This document shows, in pieces, positions 8,593-18,590 of a stretch of 58,428 bases of DNA. Within the stretch, counting starts at the first letter, position 1. Every line of letters starts with the position of its first letter. Below the pieces are notes generated by a model, which saw only the letters and a list, made by a program, of their open reading frames with translations, searched no databases and was not told where the DNA came from. The stretch is from Methylobacter psychrophilus. Its GTDB lineage: Bacteria; Pseudomonadota; Gammaproteobacteria; Methylococcales; Methylomonadaceae. Location: NCBI RefSeq assembly GCF_025583945.1, contig NZ_JAOEGU010000024.1, positions 1 to 58,428 of the forward strand. The letters are read 5' to 3'. Position numbers and translations under genes: made by a program.

Positions 8593-9501
8593 ATGCTCCA
8601 ATCACAACTTTCAAGCATCAACCAAGCTCAGCGTGAACGTCTATTCCACATAGACTTTCGGCTCTATTTTCTTGGTACTATTAATAGATATGATCTTGAG
8701 TCGCGCTTTGGTATTAAGCAGGCTGCTGCTACGCGTGATATTTCGCTCTATAAAGAGTTGGCTCCAAAAAATTTGGAGTATGACACTAAAGCCAAAACTT
8801 ATATTCAGCGCGAAGGTTTTGAGCCGCTGTTTAACTTTAATAATAATCAAGGGCTGTCTGCTTTGCTGTACGGCTATGGCGATGATTTTGTTATGTCCAA
8901 CTCCGCTTTTGTGCCAACAGAGGCACCTACGCAACTTAATTTGCCATTAAGTGATATTCTGGCCTGCATTACACGGGGAATTCACAATAAACAAGCCATA
9001 AGGATTAACTATCTGTCTCTATCCAGCGGACTTTCTCAACGGGAAATTGTTCCGCATACTTTGGTGGATAACGGTTTACGCTGGCATGTACGAGGCTTCG
9101 ATCGACAAAGGCAGAAATTTTCTGACTTTGTGATTAATAGAATTGATAAGCCATGTCTTCTTACCGGCAACTTAGTTACTGACACTGAAAGCAAGGCCGC
9201 TGATCTTCAATGGCACAGTATGGTTGAATTACAGCTTGTTCCACATCCTTCGTTAAAACATCCTGAGACCATCGAATATGAATACGGCATGGCGAATGGA
9301 TTGTTGTCTGTTCAGGTGCGAGCTGCGGTTGCAGGCTATGTCTTGCGACGCTGGAATGTGGATTGCACTGAAAATCATGATTTGACCGCAGGTGGTGAAT
9401 ATCACCTTTGGCTAAAAAATGCCCAAGCATTAAACGGCGTAGAAAACTTTATCTTAACGCCTGGTTTTTTGGCGCTAAAAGGAAATTCAGGCATTGAATA
9501 A
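8593..9501 (+). CDS. brxR: WYL-domain transcriptional regulator of the BREX operon (BrxR-like)
   Basis: This 302-residue regulator is the first gene of the BREX operon. It has an N-terminal winged helix (RERLFHIDFRLYFLGTINRYDLESRFGI..., residues ~14-60), a WYL domain (~120-200) with LRWHVRGFD, and a C-terminal WCX-like extension. This is the domain order of BrxR proteins, which are dimeric repressors controlling BREX and other phage-defence islands and are thought to sense a ligand through the WYL domain. The start ATG at 8593 is preceded by AAGAGA. Its stop overlaps the TTG start of brxA by eight bases, so translation is coupled and the regulator is co-transcribed with the genes it controls. 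Autoregulation is inferred from known BrxR proteins; I did not find a clear operator. Confidence 0.85.
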   Translation: MLQSQLSSINQAQRERLFHIDFRLYFLGTINRYDLESRFGIKQAAATRDISLYKELAPKNLEYDTKAKTYIQREGFEPLFNFNNNQGLSALLYGYGDDFVMSNSAFVPTEAPTQLNLPLSDILACITRGIHNKQAIRINYLSLSSGLSQREIVPHTLVDNGLRWHVRGFDRQRQKFSDFVINRIDKPCLLTGNLVTDTESKAADLQWHSMVELQLVPHPSLKHPETIEYEYGMANGLLSVQVRAAVAGYVLRRWNVDCTENHDLTAGGEYHLWLKNAQALNGVENFILTPGFLALKGNSGIE

Positions 9502-10111
9502 AGTCGAACTTAACAGGGCAAAACAGTATATCCGTGATTTAACTGGCGGTAGTTTGTTGATTACCGAAAGTCGAGTTGTTGCTGAAACTCTTCTGTCAGA
9601 GTTGTCAGAGCCTGAATGGAACCGTTTATTCATGGAAGACAATATCCTTAAAAAAAAATCCCCGTATACGGCCATCCGTTATGCCCGTGCTGTCAGAAGA
9701 CGGATTGAACCGTTAGGTGAGGCGTTTATTAATGACGTCATTCATGCCCCTGATACTTATTATAAGCAGCTAATCATGCTGGCTTTGATGATACATACAC
9801 CGGTTCTTCCCGATTTCATGCGGCATGTTGTTGCTGAAACAAAACGGATTTATCGGCCAAATTTAGAGCCAGATGCTTGGGAGACATTTATTCTTGATCG
9901 TTCTCGAACATTACCAGGCTTAAATGACTTATCTGAGTCAACGCTCAAAAAAAGCGGCACTAGTGTTATTCGTGCCTTGGTTGAAGCCGATTACCTCGAT
10001 AATAATAAAAATCGACGCCTGCAACCCGTTTATTTATTACCAGAAACCAGCGCTTGGTTAAAAAAGCTCAATAGATTGGATCTCGAAACAATTATGGAAT
10101 GCACGCTATGA
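9494..10111 (+). CDS. brxA: BREX protein BrxA (DUF1819)
   Basis: This 205-residue protein has the DUF1819/BrxA pattern: an N-terminal helical domain (AETLLSELSEPEWNRLF) followed by a segment with YARAVRRRIEPLG, and a C-terminal winged-helix-like portion. BrxA is a small DNA-binding protein, conserved in type I BREX. The start is a TTG at 9494 overlapping the regulator's stop by eight bases; no ATG fits before residue ~45. Its stop overlaps the next ATG in the sequence ATGA. Length matches the family (~200 residues). Confidence 0.88.
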   Translation: MNKVELNRAKQYIRDLTGGSLLITESRVVAETLLSELSEPEWNRLFMEDNILKKKSPYTAIRYARAVRRRIEPLGEAFINDVIHAPDTYYKQLIMLALMIHTPVLPDFMRHVVAETKRIYRPNLEPDAWETFILDRSRTLPGLNDLSESTLKKSGTSVIRALVEADYLDNNKNRRLQPVYLLPETSAWLKKLNRLDLETIMECTL

Positions 10112-10710
10112 AACCGCTACAAAGCAGGCTCGATTTAATTCTTGAAAGAATAGAGAATCCTCGATTTCTTAACAATGATGGCTTGGGTAATGAAATTGGC
10201 TTTTGGATTTTTGACTATCCGGCAAAACAAGAACTCATGGTCAGAGACTATATTAAGCACCTGACAGACAAGCTGGATAAGCGTGGCTATAAATTTACCA
10301 CGATTAATATATACGAAATACTGATCGAAATGTTGGCGTCAAGAGGTCTGTTGGAACGAACTTTTATTCGCGAGAAACAGACAGGGGTAGATGCGATTAG
10401 AGCTAATTTAGCCGGCCCACTTAGCCAGAAAAAAATCGCTAAATTTATCGCTGAAAAGATTAAGCCTGACACCTTGGATTTTGTACTCTTTTCAGGGCTG
10501 GGTAATGCCTGGCCCTTGGTCAGAGGACATGAGCTATTAAGCGCATTACAAGATGTCATGGGCAAAACGCCCTTGGTGTTGTTTTATCCAGGTGAGTATA
10601 GCGGTCGAGATCTTCATCCTTTCGGCATGATCGATTCAAAAAATTATTACCGAGCCTTCAAGCTGGTACCTGAAGACGGCAAAAAAACCAAGAGTGTTAA
10701 TCCACAATGA
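10108..10710 (+). CDS. brxB: BREX protein BrxB (DUF1788)
   Basis: This 200-residue DUF1788 protein is recognised by RLDLILERIENPRFL near the N-terminus and by FSGLGNAWPLVRGHELLSAL with LVLFYPGEYSG in the C-terminal half, which resemble the P-loop-less RecA-like fold of BrxB. The ATG at 10108 is chosen over the one at 10099 because it forms the ATGA overlap with brxA typical of this operon. Its own stop overlaps the brxC start as ATGA. BrxB is required for type I BREX defence; it has been linked to assembly of the PglX/PglZ complex, but its biochemical role is not settled. Confidence 0.9.
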   Translation: MKPLQSRLDLILERIENPRFLNNDGLGNEIGFWIFDYPAKQELMVRDYIKHLTDKLDKRGYKFTTINIYEILIEMLASRGLLERTFIREKQTGVDAIRANLAGPLSQKKIAKFIAEKIKPDTLDFVLFSGLGNAWPLVRGHELLSALQDVMGKTPLVLFYPGEYSGRDLHPFGMIDSKNYYRAFKLVPEDGKKTKSVNPQ

Positions 10711-13700
10711 TCATTGAAGACATTTTTTCCAAACAACTCACCCGCGACATTAACGGTGTTGTTAAAGCCGAACAGGTCGATAACGACAGTGTTTATGTTG
10801 AACTCGATGAATACGTTATCACTCAAGAATTGGATCGACATTTTCGCCATTTTTTTGAAACGTATATTCCTGCCGTTAAAAATAGAAATCCTGCTGTCGC
10901 CAGTAAGATTGGCGTCTGGGTGTCGGGCTTCTTTGGCTCGGGTAAATCGCATTTCATTAAAATATTGGCCTACCTGTTAGAAAATCGGGTGGTCGAAAAG
11001 AATGGCGAAAGCCACCAAGCGATCACCTTTTTTGCAGATAAAATTAAAGATGCGATGCTGTATGGCGACATACATAATGCCGTTTTGAAACCGGCTGATG
11101 TGATTTTATTTAACATAGACTCGAGGGCTAATACCGATGATGGTGATAACGCTATCCTCAAAGTTTTCCTAAAAGTATTCAACGAACGTGTCGGTTATTG
11201 CGCAGATTTTCCTCATATCGCTCACATGGAAAGAGAGCTGGATAAGCGTAACCAATACCAGGCTTTTAAAGATAAATTTGCCGAGCTAACAGGCTCCGCA
11301 TGGGAAGAACAACGTGACGCCTATGATTTCTATCGCGATGAACTCGCAAAAAGTTTGGCGGCTGCAAGCAACCAATCGCTAGTCTCAACACAGCAATGGG
11401 TTGAGCAACTGGAAACCAATCTACCGTTAGACATCACTAACTTTTGCAAATGGGTAAACGATTATCTTGATCGCAATGGTGATAGAAATATCTTGTTTAT
11501 GGTCGATGAAGTCGGACAGTTCATCGGGAAAAACACCCAAATGATGTTGAAGTTGCAGACCATTACTGAGGATTTAGGCTCTATTTGTGGCGGTCGTGCC
11601 TGGGTTATTGTGACATCACAAGCGGATATTGATGTCGCAATCGGTCAGTTTGATAAGCGTGATGGCGAAGATTTCTCGAAGATCCAGGGGCGGTTTTATA
11701 CGCGATTGCAATTGTCCAGCTCAAATACCTCAGAAGTTATTCAAAAGCGTCTGCTTGAAAAAACTGAACAAGCGGTTGTCGCTCTGGCAACCGTGTTTGC
11801 AGAAAAAGGCGACATTCTTCGCAACCAGTTAACCTTCGACAAAACAACCACCGCTGCACTCAATGGCTACAGCGATGTTCCCTCGTTTATTGATAATTAT
11901 CCCTTTGTGCCTTATCACTATCCCTTGGTGCAAAAAGTTTTTGAGAGTATCAGAACCAAAGGCGCTACCGGTAAGCATTTGGCCATGGGTGAACGCTCGT
12001 TACTGGATGCTTTTCAGTCGGCAGCCAAGCAGGTTAAGGATCAGGATATTGGTGCATTAATCCCTTTTTATTGCTTCTATTCGCCCATAGAGAGCTTCCT
12101 TGAACCCGCTGTCAAACGCACGATTGATCAAGCGTGTGAACTCAAGACCTTGACTGAGTTCGATTGTAAAATATTAAAAACACTATTTCTTATTCGCTAT
12201 GTTGACGTCCTAAAAAGTACCCTCGATAACTTGGTAACACTCAGTATTGAGCAAATTGATGCGGATAAAATTTCCTTACGAAAAGAGATTGGTGAGAGCC
12301 TTAATCGTCTGGAACGTGAGCTATTAATTGCGCGAAATGGCGATGAATTTATTTTCTTAACGAATGAAGAAAAGGAAATCGAGAATGAAATTCAACATAC
12401 CGATATTGAGCCCTCAGAGCTCACTACCAAGCTATCAAATATTATCTTTGATGAATTGTTGTCAAGGCAAAATAGTTATCGCTATCCCGTAAATAAGCAA
12501 CCGTATGGCATCAGTCGTTTTTGTAATGGTCATCCTAAGGATGGGACGACTTTAGAAGACCTGGTGGTTAAAGTCATTTCACCGCTGGATTTACATTACG
12601 ATAACTTTATTCATGACCAACAATGTTTAAATGCTACGTTGGAAGGCGATGGTTGTGTTTTGGTTAAACTGCCCGATCATCCGCGCATCTTTGGTTACAA
12701 AGGACTGGATGGCGATCTTGCCAGATTTATTAAAACGGATCGCTTCTTAAAGCAAAACGCAGGGCAACGTCCGGAACAGGAATACCTGTTGCGTGAAAAG
12801 CAGATGGAAAATATCGAGCGTGAAAAACGCCTAAAACATGACTTTGAGCAGCTCTTTACCGAGGTCAACATTTATGCGATTGGCGCCAAGATGCAGTCCA
12901 AGTCTTCCACGCCGTCAACCATGCTGGAAGAAGCTTATAAATACGTTATTGAAAACACTTTCGCCAAGTTAAATTTATTGCGATTAACAACAGGTGATCC
13001 GAGCAATTTATTGCGTGAACTCCAATCGGTTCTAATGGCTGATGACATGGGACAGCTTGGTCTGGACATGTCTGATGTGGAGTGTAATCCGGAGGCGACC
13101 CGCGAAGTTGAGCTGTACATTTCTTTAAAAATTGAACGCAATGAGCCCGTGTACCTACGCGATGTTATTACTCGGTTTAGCCGTCGTCCTTACGGTTGGC
13201 CAGACAATGAAATACTTTTGTTGGTTGCCAGATTAGGCTTGGCAGGAAAAATCAGTTTTACCCTAAACGGAGATTTACCGCTTAAAAAAGCCTATGAACC
13301 GTTTACCAGTGCGCGTAAGCGTGGCGAAATCCGTATCCAGAAAATCCGTCAGCATGATGAGCAACAGCTCAAAAAGGCGGCGAGCGTTGTTAGAAAGGTG
13401 TTTAATAAAACCTTTAATGGTTCAGGCGAAAAAGAACTGTCTGAGCTTATCCAGCAAGAGCTCAAAAAATGGAATGACCAGTTAACCTCATTTAACAATA
13501 AGGCTCAAACGGGGCATTTCCCTGGTAAAACCAAGATTGAACAAGGCTTGATCCTGGTTGCAGGACTGGTTGAGCAAGCCAATAGTTTTAGCCTGATTCA
13601 AAGAATGGTTGAAGATACCAAGGCATTGGAGGACTTTGCCGAAAACTTTGAAGATCTGGATGACTTTTATAATAGCCAGTTCCAAACCTGGCAGGCGCTT

Positions 13701-14345
13701 AGTAAGGCGCTTAATGATCAATTTAAGGCCAACCGTTTAGCACTTGAAAAAGACGAACCGGCCTTTAAAGCGCTGAATGAATTAGAGCGTATTTATAAAT
13801 TGGCAGCACCCTATGATCAACTTAGGCACATCAAGCCACTGATCGAGCAAGTTCAAAACGTTAATAACCAATTGGTTCTCGATAAACGCAAGCTTGCTCA
13901 TGAACAGATTGACCAGCGTATTGGTCGCGTACAGTCTGCATTGACAGAAGCCAGTGCGCCCCTTGATTTACAGAACAAGGCATTACATGAACTACAGCTT
14001 TGCAAAAAGCGTATTGATAATACCGACTCAATTCCGCAACTTAATAGTGAACAAACTGAAGCAGTAAGTCATGAAGATGATGCTTATGATTTAATTAATC
14101 AGTACATTGAGTCCCTGCGTAAAAAGGAAATCCCAAAAACGGTAACGCCTGTTTCTGGCAAGGAAAACAAAACTCCTGTCCCTCTCCAAAAACGAACAGT
14201 CACCATCAGTCAAGTCGAGGTTCTAAATAAAGTGTCCTCCAATGGTTTTATTGAAACTGAAAAGGACATCGAGCTTTATCTCAAGACACTACGTGAACGT
14301 CTAGCAGAAGCAATTAGCGCGGGTGACCGTGTCAGGATTAGGTAA
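10707..14345 (+). CDS. brxC: BREX ATPase BrxC (PglY/DUF499-related)
   Basis: This is a 1212-residue P-loop ATPase. The Walker A motif is GFFGSGKS (74-81) within GVWVSGFFGSGKSHFIKIL, a BrxC signature, and a Walker B-like segment is NILFMVDEVGQFIG (~260). The C-terminal half is largely helical with coiled-coil stretches, and a final Lys/Pro-rich linker precedes a short tail domain. BrxC forms the large ATPase of the BREX complex and is needed for both host methylation and phage exclusion. Length matches type I BrxC (~1200). It overlaps brxB by four bases. It is followed nine bases later by sbcD rather than by pglX, which is not the usual order. Confidence 0.95.
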   Translation: MIIEDIFSKQLTRDINGVVKAEQVDNDSVYVELDEYVITQELDRHFRHFFETYIPAVKNRNPAVASKIGVWVSGFFGSGKSHFIKILAYLLENRVVEKNGESHQAITFFADKIKDAMLYGDIHNAVLKPADVILFNIDSRANTDDGDNAILKVFLKVFNERVGYCADFPHIAHMERELDKRNQYQAFKDKFAELTGSAWEEQRDAYDFYRDELAKSLAAASNQSLVSTQQWVEQLETNLPLDITNFCKWVNDYLDRNGDRNILFMVDEVGQFIGKNTQMMLKLQTITEDLGSICGGRAWVIVTSQADIDVAIGQFDKRDGEDFSKIQGRFYTRLQLSSSNTSEVIQKRLLEKTEQAVVALATVFAEKGDILRNQLTFDKTTTAALNGYSDVPSFIDNYPFVPYHYPLVQKVFESIRTKGATGKHLAMGERSLLDAFQSAAKQVKDQDIGALIPFYCFYSPIESFLEPAVKRTIDQACELKTLTEFDCKILKTLFLIRYVDVLKSTLDNLVTLSIEQIDADKISLRKEIGESLNRLERELLIARNGDEFIFLTNEEKEIENEIQHTDIEPSELTTKLSNIIFDELLSRQNSYRYPVNKQPYGISRFCNGHPKDGTTLEDLVVKVISPLDLHYDNFIHDQQCLNATLEGDGCVLVKLPDHPRIFGYKGLDGDLARFIKTDRFLKQNAGQRPEQEYLLREKQMENIEREKRLKHDFEQLFTEVNIYAIGAKMQSKSSTPSTMLEEAYKYVIENTFAKLNLLRLTTGDPSNLLRELQSVLMADDMGQLGLDMSDVECNPEATREVELYISLKIERNEPVYLRDVITRFSRRPYGWPDNEILLLVARLGLAGKISFTLNGDLPLKKAYEPFTSARKRGEIRIQKIRQHDEQQLKKAASVVRKVFNKTFNGSGEKELSELIQQELKKWNDQLTSFNNKAQTGHFPGKTKIEQGLILVAGLVEQANSFSLIQRMVEDTKALEDFAENFEDLDDFYNSQFQTWQALSKALNDQFKANRLALEKDEPAFKALNELERIYKLAAPYDQLRHIKPLIEQVQNVNNQLVLDKRKLAHEQIDQRIGRVQSALTEASAPLDLQNKALHELQLCKKRIDNTDSIPQLNSEQTEAVSHEDDAYDLINQYIESLRKKEIPKTVTPVSGKENKTPVPLQKRTVTISQVEVLNKVSSNGFIETEKDIELYLKTLRERLAEAISAGDRVRIR

Positions 14346-14354
14346 GGGCAGAAC

Positions 14355-15500
14355 ATGAAATTTATCCATACATCGGATTGGCACATTGGGCGACAGTTTC
14401 ATAATGTCTCGTTACTTGAAGATCAGCGGCACGTTTTGGATCAGTTGATTGAGCACATTAAAAATGAATGTGTTGATGCAGTTGTCATAGCAGGGGATAT
14501 TTATGATCGCTCGGTACCACCTGCAGCCGCTGTGGAACTGCTGGATGATGTTTTAAATAAAATATGTATGGACTTGGGAGTGCCAGTACTAATTATCCCA
14601 GGCAATCATGACGGAGCAGAACGACTACGTTTCGGTTCCAGGCAACTAAGAAAAGCCGGATTGCACATTATTGGTGAACTTACTCAGATCACTGAACCAG
14701 TGATTATTAGTGGTGCAGGATTTGATGTTAGTTTTTACGGTATCCCCTACAACGACCCCGAAACAGTCCGCAATCATTTCAGTGTAGACGTTTTTACTCA
14801 TGATGAAGCGCATCGGTTTATTGTCGAGCAGATCAATTCGGTAAAGTCCGATGAGACCTTAAGAGTACTTATTAGTCACTGCTTTATCGATGGTGGTGAT
14901 GAGTCAGACTCAGAACGCCCCTTATCGATTGGAGGAGCCGATCGAATTAATTACGAACCCTTTGTTGATTTCGATTATGTTGCGCTGGGTCATCTACATA
15001 GTCCCCAACATAAAGGCAAATCTCATATTCGATACTCTGGTTCGATTTTAAAGTATAGCTTTTCTGAACAGAGGCAAAATAAGGGCGTGACGCTCGTAGA
15101 AATGGATAGTACAGGTATTAAATCAACTACCCATCTGCCATTGATGCCATTACGAGATATGCGGATTGTAGAAGGGGAACTGAATATCATCCTCGAACAA
15201 GGTAAGGTTGATCCAAATAACGAAGATTATTTATTAGTCCGATTAACTGATCGACACGCCATTCTTGATCCAATGGGGAAATTACGGCAGGTCTATCCCA
15301 ATGTACTGCATTTAGAAAAACCAGGTATGCTTGAAATGTCAGATCATCAGGCTAGTCGAGATAAGCTAAAATGCGGAGAATTCGAGATGTTCCGTGATTT
15401 TTTCGAGCAGGTGCATGGCAAAGGTATGTCTCCGGAACAAGACGAGGCAATCAAGAAAACAATTGCAGAAATTATTACCTTTGAAGGTGGGGTCGCATGA
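14355..15500 (+). CDS. sbcD: SbcD/Mre11-family nuclease subunit inside the BREX operon
   Basis: This is a 381-residue metallophosphoesterase. Mn-binding motifs are all visible: DWHIG (D8, H10), GDIYDR (D48), GNHD (84-86), H175, and GHLH (H213, H215). The C-terminal ~110 residues form the capping region. SbcD pairs with SbcC to cut hairpins and protein-blocked DNA ends. AGGG lies eight bases before the ATG. The gene begins nine bases after brxC and ends with an ATGA overlap into sbcC, so the pair is locked in the BREX operon. SbcD and SbcC of housekeeping type are normally encoded together elsewhere; this copy is probably a defence-dedicated paralogue, which is an inference. Confidence 0.9.
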   Translation: MKFIHTSDWHIGRQFHNVSLLEDQRHVLDQLIEHIKNECVDAVVIAGDIYDRSVPPAAAVELLDDVLNKICMDLGVPVLIIPGNHDGAERLRFGSRQLRKAGLHIIGELTQITEPVIISGAGFDVSFYGIPYNDPETVRNHFSVDVFTHDEAHRFIVEQINSVKSDETLRVLISHCFIDGGDESDSERPLSIGGADRINYEPFVDFDYVALGHLHSPQHKGKSHIRYSGSILKYSFSEQRQNKGVTLVEMDSTGIKSTTHLPLMPLRDMRIVEGELNIILEQGKVDPNNEDYLLVRLTDRHAILDPMGKLRQVYPNVLHLEKPGMLEMSDHQASRDKLKCGEFEMFRDFFEQVHGKGMSPEQDEAIKKTIAEIITFEGGVA

Positions 15501-18500
15501 AACCATTAACTCTCACCTTGCAAGCTTTCGGTCCATTCGCTGGTTCAGAAGGTATTGATTTTACAAGGCTAGGTCAAAATCCATTGTTTTTGATCAATGG
15601 ACCTACAGGTGCAGGTAAAAGCTCGATTTTGGATGCGATATGTTTTGCATTGTATGGGCAAACAACGGGAGCGGAAAGAGAGCCTTCTCAAATGCGATGT
15701 GATCACGCTGATCCAAACATACTTACTCAAGTCACCTTGGATTTCAAACTAGGAGAAAAGTATTATCGTATTCGTCGGCTTCCTACCCAGGATCGCCCAA
15801 AAAGTCGCGGGGAAGGTACGACAACGCAACAAGCAGAAGCACAGCTTTGGCAGCTCGATGATACCGAAGATGGAGTCCTTATTGTTGCCAAGAGTGTCAA
15901 TGATGCAACCGACGAAATCAGGAAACGGATTGGCTTGGATGTAGAACAATTTCGCCAAGTCATGGTGCTACCTCAAGGAAAATTCCGCGATTTGTTAATG
16001 GCGGACTCGAAAGAACGCGAAAAAATATTCAGTCAACTGTTTCAGACCTCAATCTACAAGCGTATTGAGGATCAACTAAGAACTCAGGCTTCTGCAATCA
16101 AGCAAGCTGTCGAGCAACATCAAAATCAAATAAAAGGCATTTTGCAAAGTGCAGATGTTAATTCCGAAGCAGAAATTGGCGAGGAACTAGAACGAATAGT
16201 GCCGGAACTACTTACGGCACAGATCAATAAAGATCAAGCCCATGAACAGCAAGTTTTAGCTGTCAATACCAAGGAGCAAGCGCAAGCTCTCAAACAACGC
16301 TTTGATAACTTGAAAAGTAAAGAAGTTGAGCTTGCGGAGAAGGTAGCATTTGAACCTGAAATAACCGCCAAACAAGATAAGCTTAATAACGCATTAAACG
16401 CCCAAAAAATACATCCACTCTATAAGGCTCATAAAGAAAAAAATGCTGCGCTGCAAAAACTTAATGCCAATATTGCTGCAAATGCACAATTACTTGAATT
16501 AGCAACAGAAGAAAAAATCATCTCAGAAAATGCATCAATTGAAGCTAAAACTGCATACACATGCGTTGATGCATTAAAGAAACAGCAAATTGAGTTAACA
16601 CAATATCAAGAAAGGGTCGCAGAGTTGTCTCAAGCTCAAGATATCCTGGCAACCCGTAAAAAAACATTTGATGCCAGCAAAGCTGGTTTTGATAGCCAAA
16701 TAATAACGCAACAATCCCTATCGAATGAGCTTGCCAACAATAATACAAAAATAGATGAAATAGCGATTGAATTAGAAGCTCTAGCTCCCAAACAGATCGA
16801 GTTGGAAGCCTATCGCCTTAAACTTGGAAATCGCAAGGCTCTAGAGGCCAAGCGAACTCAACATCAACAATTGGAAAAGAATGCAAGTCGACTGCTTGAT
16901 GTCTTTGAAGCCAAAAAAACGTCTTTTGATTTGATCCAGAAACAGGTCCGCCAAACCGAATTAGCATGGCACTCTGGTCAGGCAGCATTACTGGCCAAAG
17001 AGCTTAAAATAGGCGAGTCATGTCCGGTATGCGGCAGTAAAGAGCATCCAGCCCCTGCTAATTCTCTTAATGATGAAGCACTGGTTACTAAACAACAGGT
17101 TGATGATGCGAGATCAAAAGAGAATTCAGAGCGTGATCACTTGCAAACAGCGAAGGATGCATACGATGGCGCTAATCTTGAAGTCGTTGGTAATCAGAAA
17201 GATATTACTCAATTAGAGCAGCAGTTGGAACAGCTTTCTGATCAATCGTTGGATGAGGTTTTACAAACGTTTAACGAGAAAGATACTGAGGTCAAAAACT
17301 TATTAAAAAAACAAACCAAGCAAAAAGAAATAGCGCTGAGAATTACTGAAATTAAAAAACTGCTTATTGGAATGGCTGAAACAATATCAGCTTTGGAAAT
17401 CAAAGTGAATTTTGATAATGAGCAGGCCATACTTGCGCGAGCTAATGTAGAGCAGTTAGAAAAACATATCCCCGAACTTTATCGAGACCCATTGGCATTA
17501 ACCAAAGCTATAACTGAGTTAGTATCTAAGATCACAATTTTGACCGACACTGCCAATAAAACTCAGGCAGATTTTGACCAAAAACGGTCAAATCTTGATA
17601 GAGCAGCCTCTTCTCATGAAGGTCTTGGCAAACAATTAAGTGAATTTCAACTTGAATGCAACGAAGCCGAGAAGGGATGGAACGATGCGCTAATGCAAAG
17701 TCCATTCGAACTTTTTGAGGTATTTCATCAATCGTTAATTGGAGAAGATGAGCAACAAGTCCTTAAAGACGAAATCGATAATTTCCGTACTGCATTGGCT
17801 AGTTTGAAAGGTGCGGTGGAACAACTTAGGACGGACCTTGCAGAACAATCGCAACCTGACATGGATAAACTTGAATTAGAACTAACCGAAAAATCGAACC
17901 TGTTTAAATCATTCGATGATATTTGGCGCAAACTGCAAGAGCGCAGTAATCAGTTACAAGCAATCAAATTAAAGTTAGCCAAAGCCCATGAAAAAAATGC
18001 CGAGCTTGACGCCCAGTATGCCGTATACGGAACTCTCAGTGAAGTAGCCAATGGACAAACGGGGAACAAGATCAGTCTACAGCGTTTTGTGCTGAGCGTT
18101 CTGCTAGATGATGTCCTAATTCAAGCTTCGCAACGGCTCAATATGATGAGCAATGGCCGCTATCAATTAGTTCGTAAAGAAGACCGAGCCAAAGGTAATA
18201 AAGCCTCTGGGTTGGATTTGGAAGTCGAGGATGGTTACACAGGAAAAAACCGTTCAGTAGCGACCCTATCTGGAGGAGAGTCTTTTATGGCTGCTTTATC
18301 CTTAGCATTAGGATTGTCAGATGTTGTTCAGTCCTACGCAGGCGGTATCAAATTGGATACGTTGTTTATTGATGAGGGTTTTGGCAGTCTTGATCCAGAG
18401 TCATTAGATTTAGCAATTAGGACTCTAATTGACCTTCAAGCCAGCGGTCGTATGATCGGCATCATTTCTCACGTTTCCGAATTAAAAGAGCAAATGGCTT

Positions 18501-18559
18501 TGCGGATTGATGTAATGAGCTCAAAAAGCGGCAGTAGCATACTCACCATAGCAGCATGA
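15497..18559 (+). CDS. sbcC: SbcC/Rad50-family ATPase subunit inside the BREX operon
   Basis: This is a 1020-residue SMC-like ATPase. Walker A is GPTGAGKS (35-42); the Q-loop region has QVMVLPQGKFRDLL; two long coiled coils flank a zinc hook CPVCGS (~508); the ABC signature LSGGES (~924) and Walker B with D-loop (LFIDEGFGSLD, ~956-966) are intact. It forms the SbcCD complex with the gene before it, whose stop it overlaps as ATGA. Length is typical of SbcC. All catalytic motifs are preserved, so the complex should be active. The gap to pglX is 31 bases. The placement between brxC and pglX suggests that DNA ends made during phage infection are its substrate. Confidence 0.92.
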   Translation: MKPLTLTLQAFGPFAGSEGIDFTRLGQNPLFLINGPTGAGKSSILDAICFALYGQTTGAEREPSQMRCDHADPNILTQVTLDFKLGEKYYRIRRLPTQDRPKSRGEGTTTQQAEAQLWQLDDTEDGVLIVAKSVNDATDEIRKRIGLDVEQFRQVMVLPQGKFRDLLMADSKEREKIFSQLFQTSIYKRIEDQLRTQASAIKQAVEQHQNQIKGILQSADVNSEAEIGEELERIVPELLTAQINKDQAHEQQVLAVNTKEQAQALKQRFDNLKSKEVELAEKVAFEPEITAKQDKLNNALNAQKIHPLYKAHKEKNAALQKLNANIAANAQLLELATEEKIISENASIEAKTAYTCVDALKKQQIELTQYQERVAELSQAQDILATRKKTFDASKAGFDSQIITQQSLSNELANNNTKIDEIAIELEALAPKQIELEAYRLKLGNRKALEAKRTQHQQLEKNASRLLDVFEAKKTSFDLIQKQVRQTELAWHSGQAALLAKELKIGESCPVCGSKEHPAPANSLNDEALVTKQQVDDARSKENSERDHLQTAKDAYDGANLEVVGNQKDITQLEQQLEQLSDQSLDEVLQTFNEKDTEVKNLLKKQTKQKEIALRITEIKKLLIGMAETISALEIKVNFDNEQAILARANVEQLEKHIPELYRDPLALTKAITELVSKITILTDTANKTQADFDQKRSNLDRAASSHEGLGKQLSEFQLECNEAEKGWNDALMQSPFELFEVFHQSLIGEDEQQVLKDEIDNFRTALASLKGAVEQLRTDLAEQSQPDMDKLELELTEKSNLFKSFDDIWRKLQERSNQLQAIKLKLAKAHEKNAELDAQYAVYGTLSEVANGQTGNKISLQRFVLSVLLDDVLIQASQRLNMMSNGRYQLVRKEDRAKGNKASGLDLEVEDGYTGKNRSVATLSGGESFMAALSLALGLSDVVQSYAGGIKLDTLFIDEGFGSLDPESLDLAIRTLIDLQASGRMIGIISHVSELKEQMALRIDVMSSKSGSSILTIAA

Positions 18560-18590
18560 AAACAAATAAAATATCTGGAAAATCATTGAT

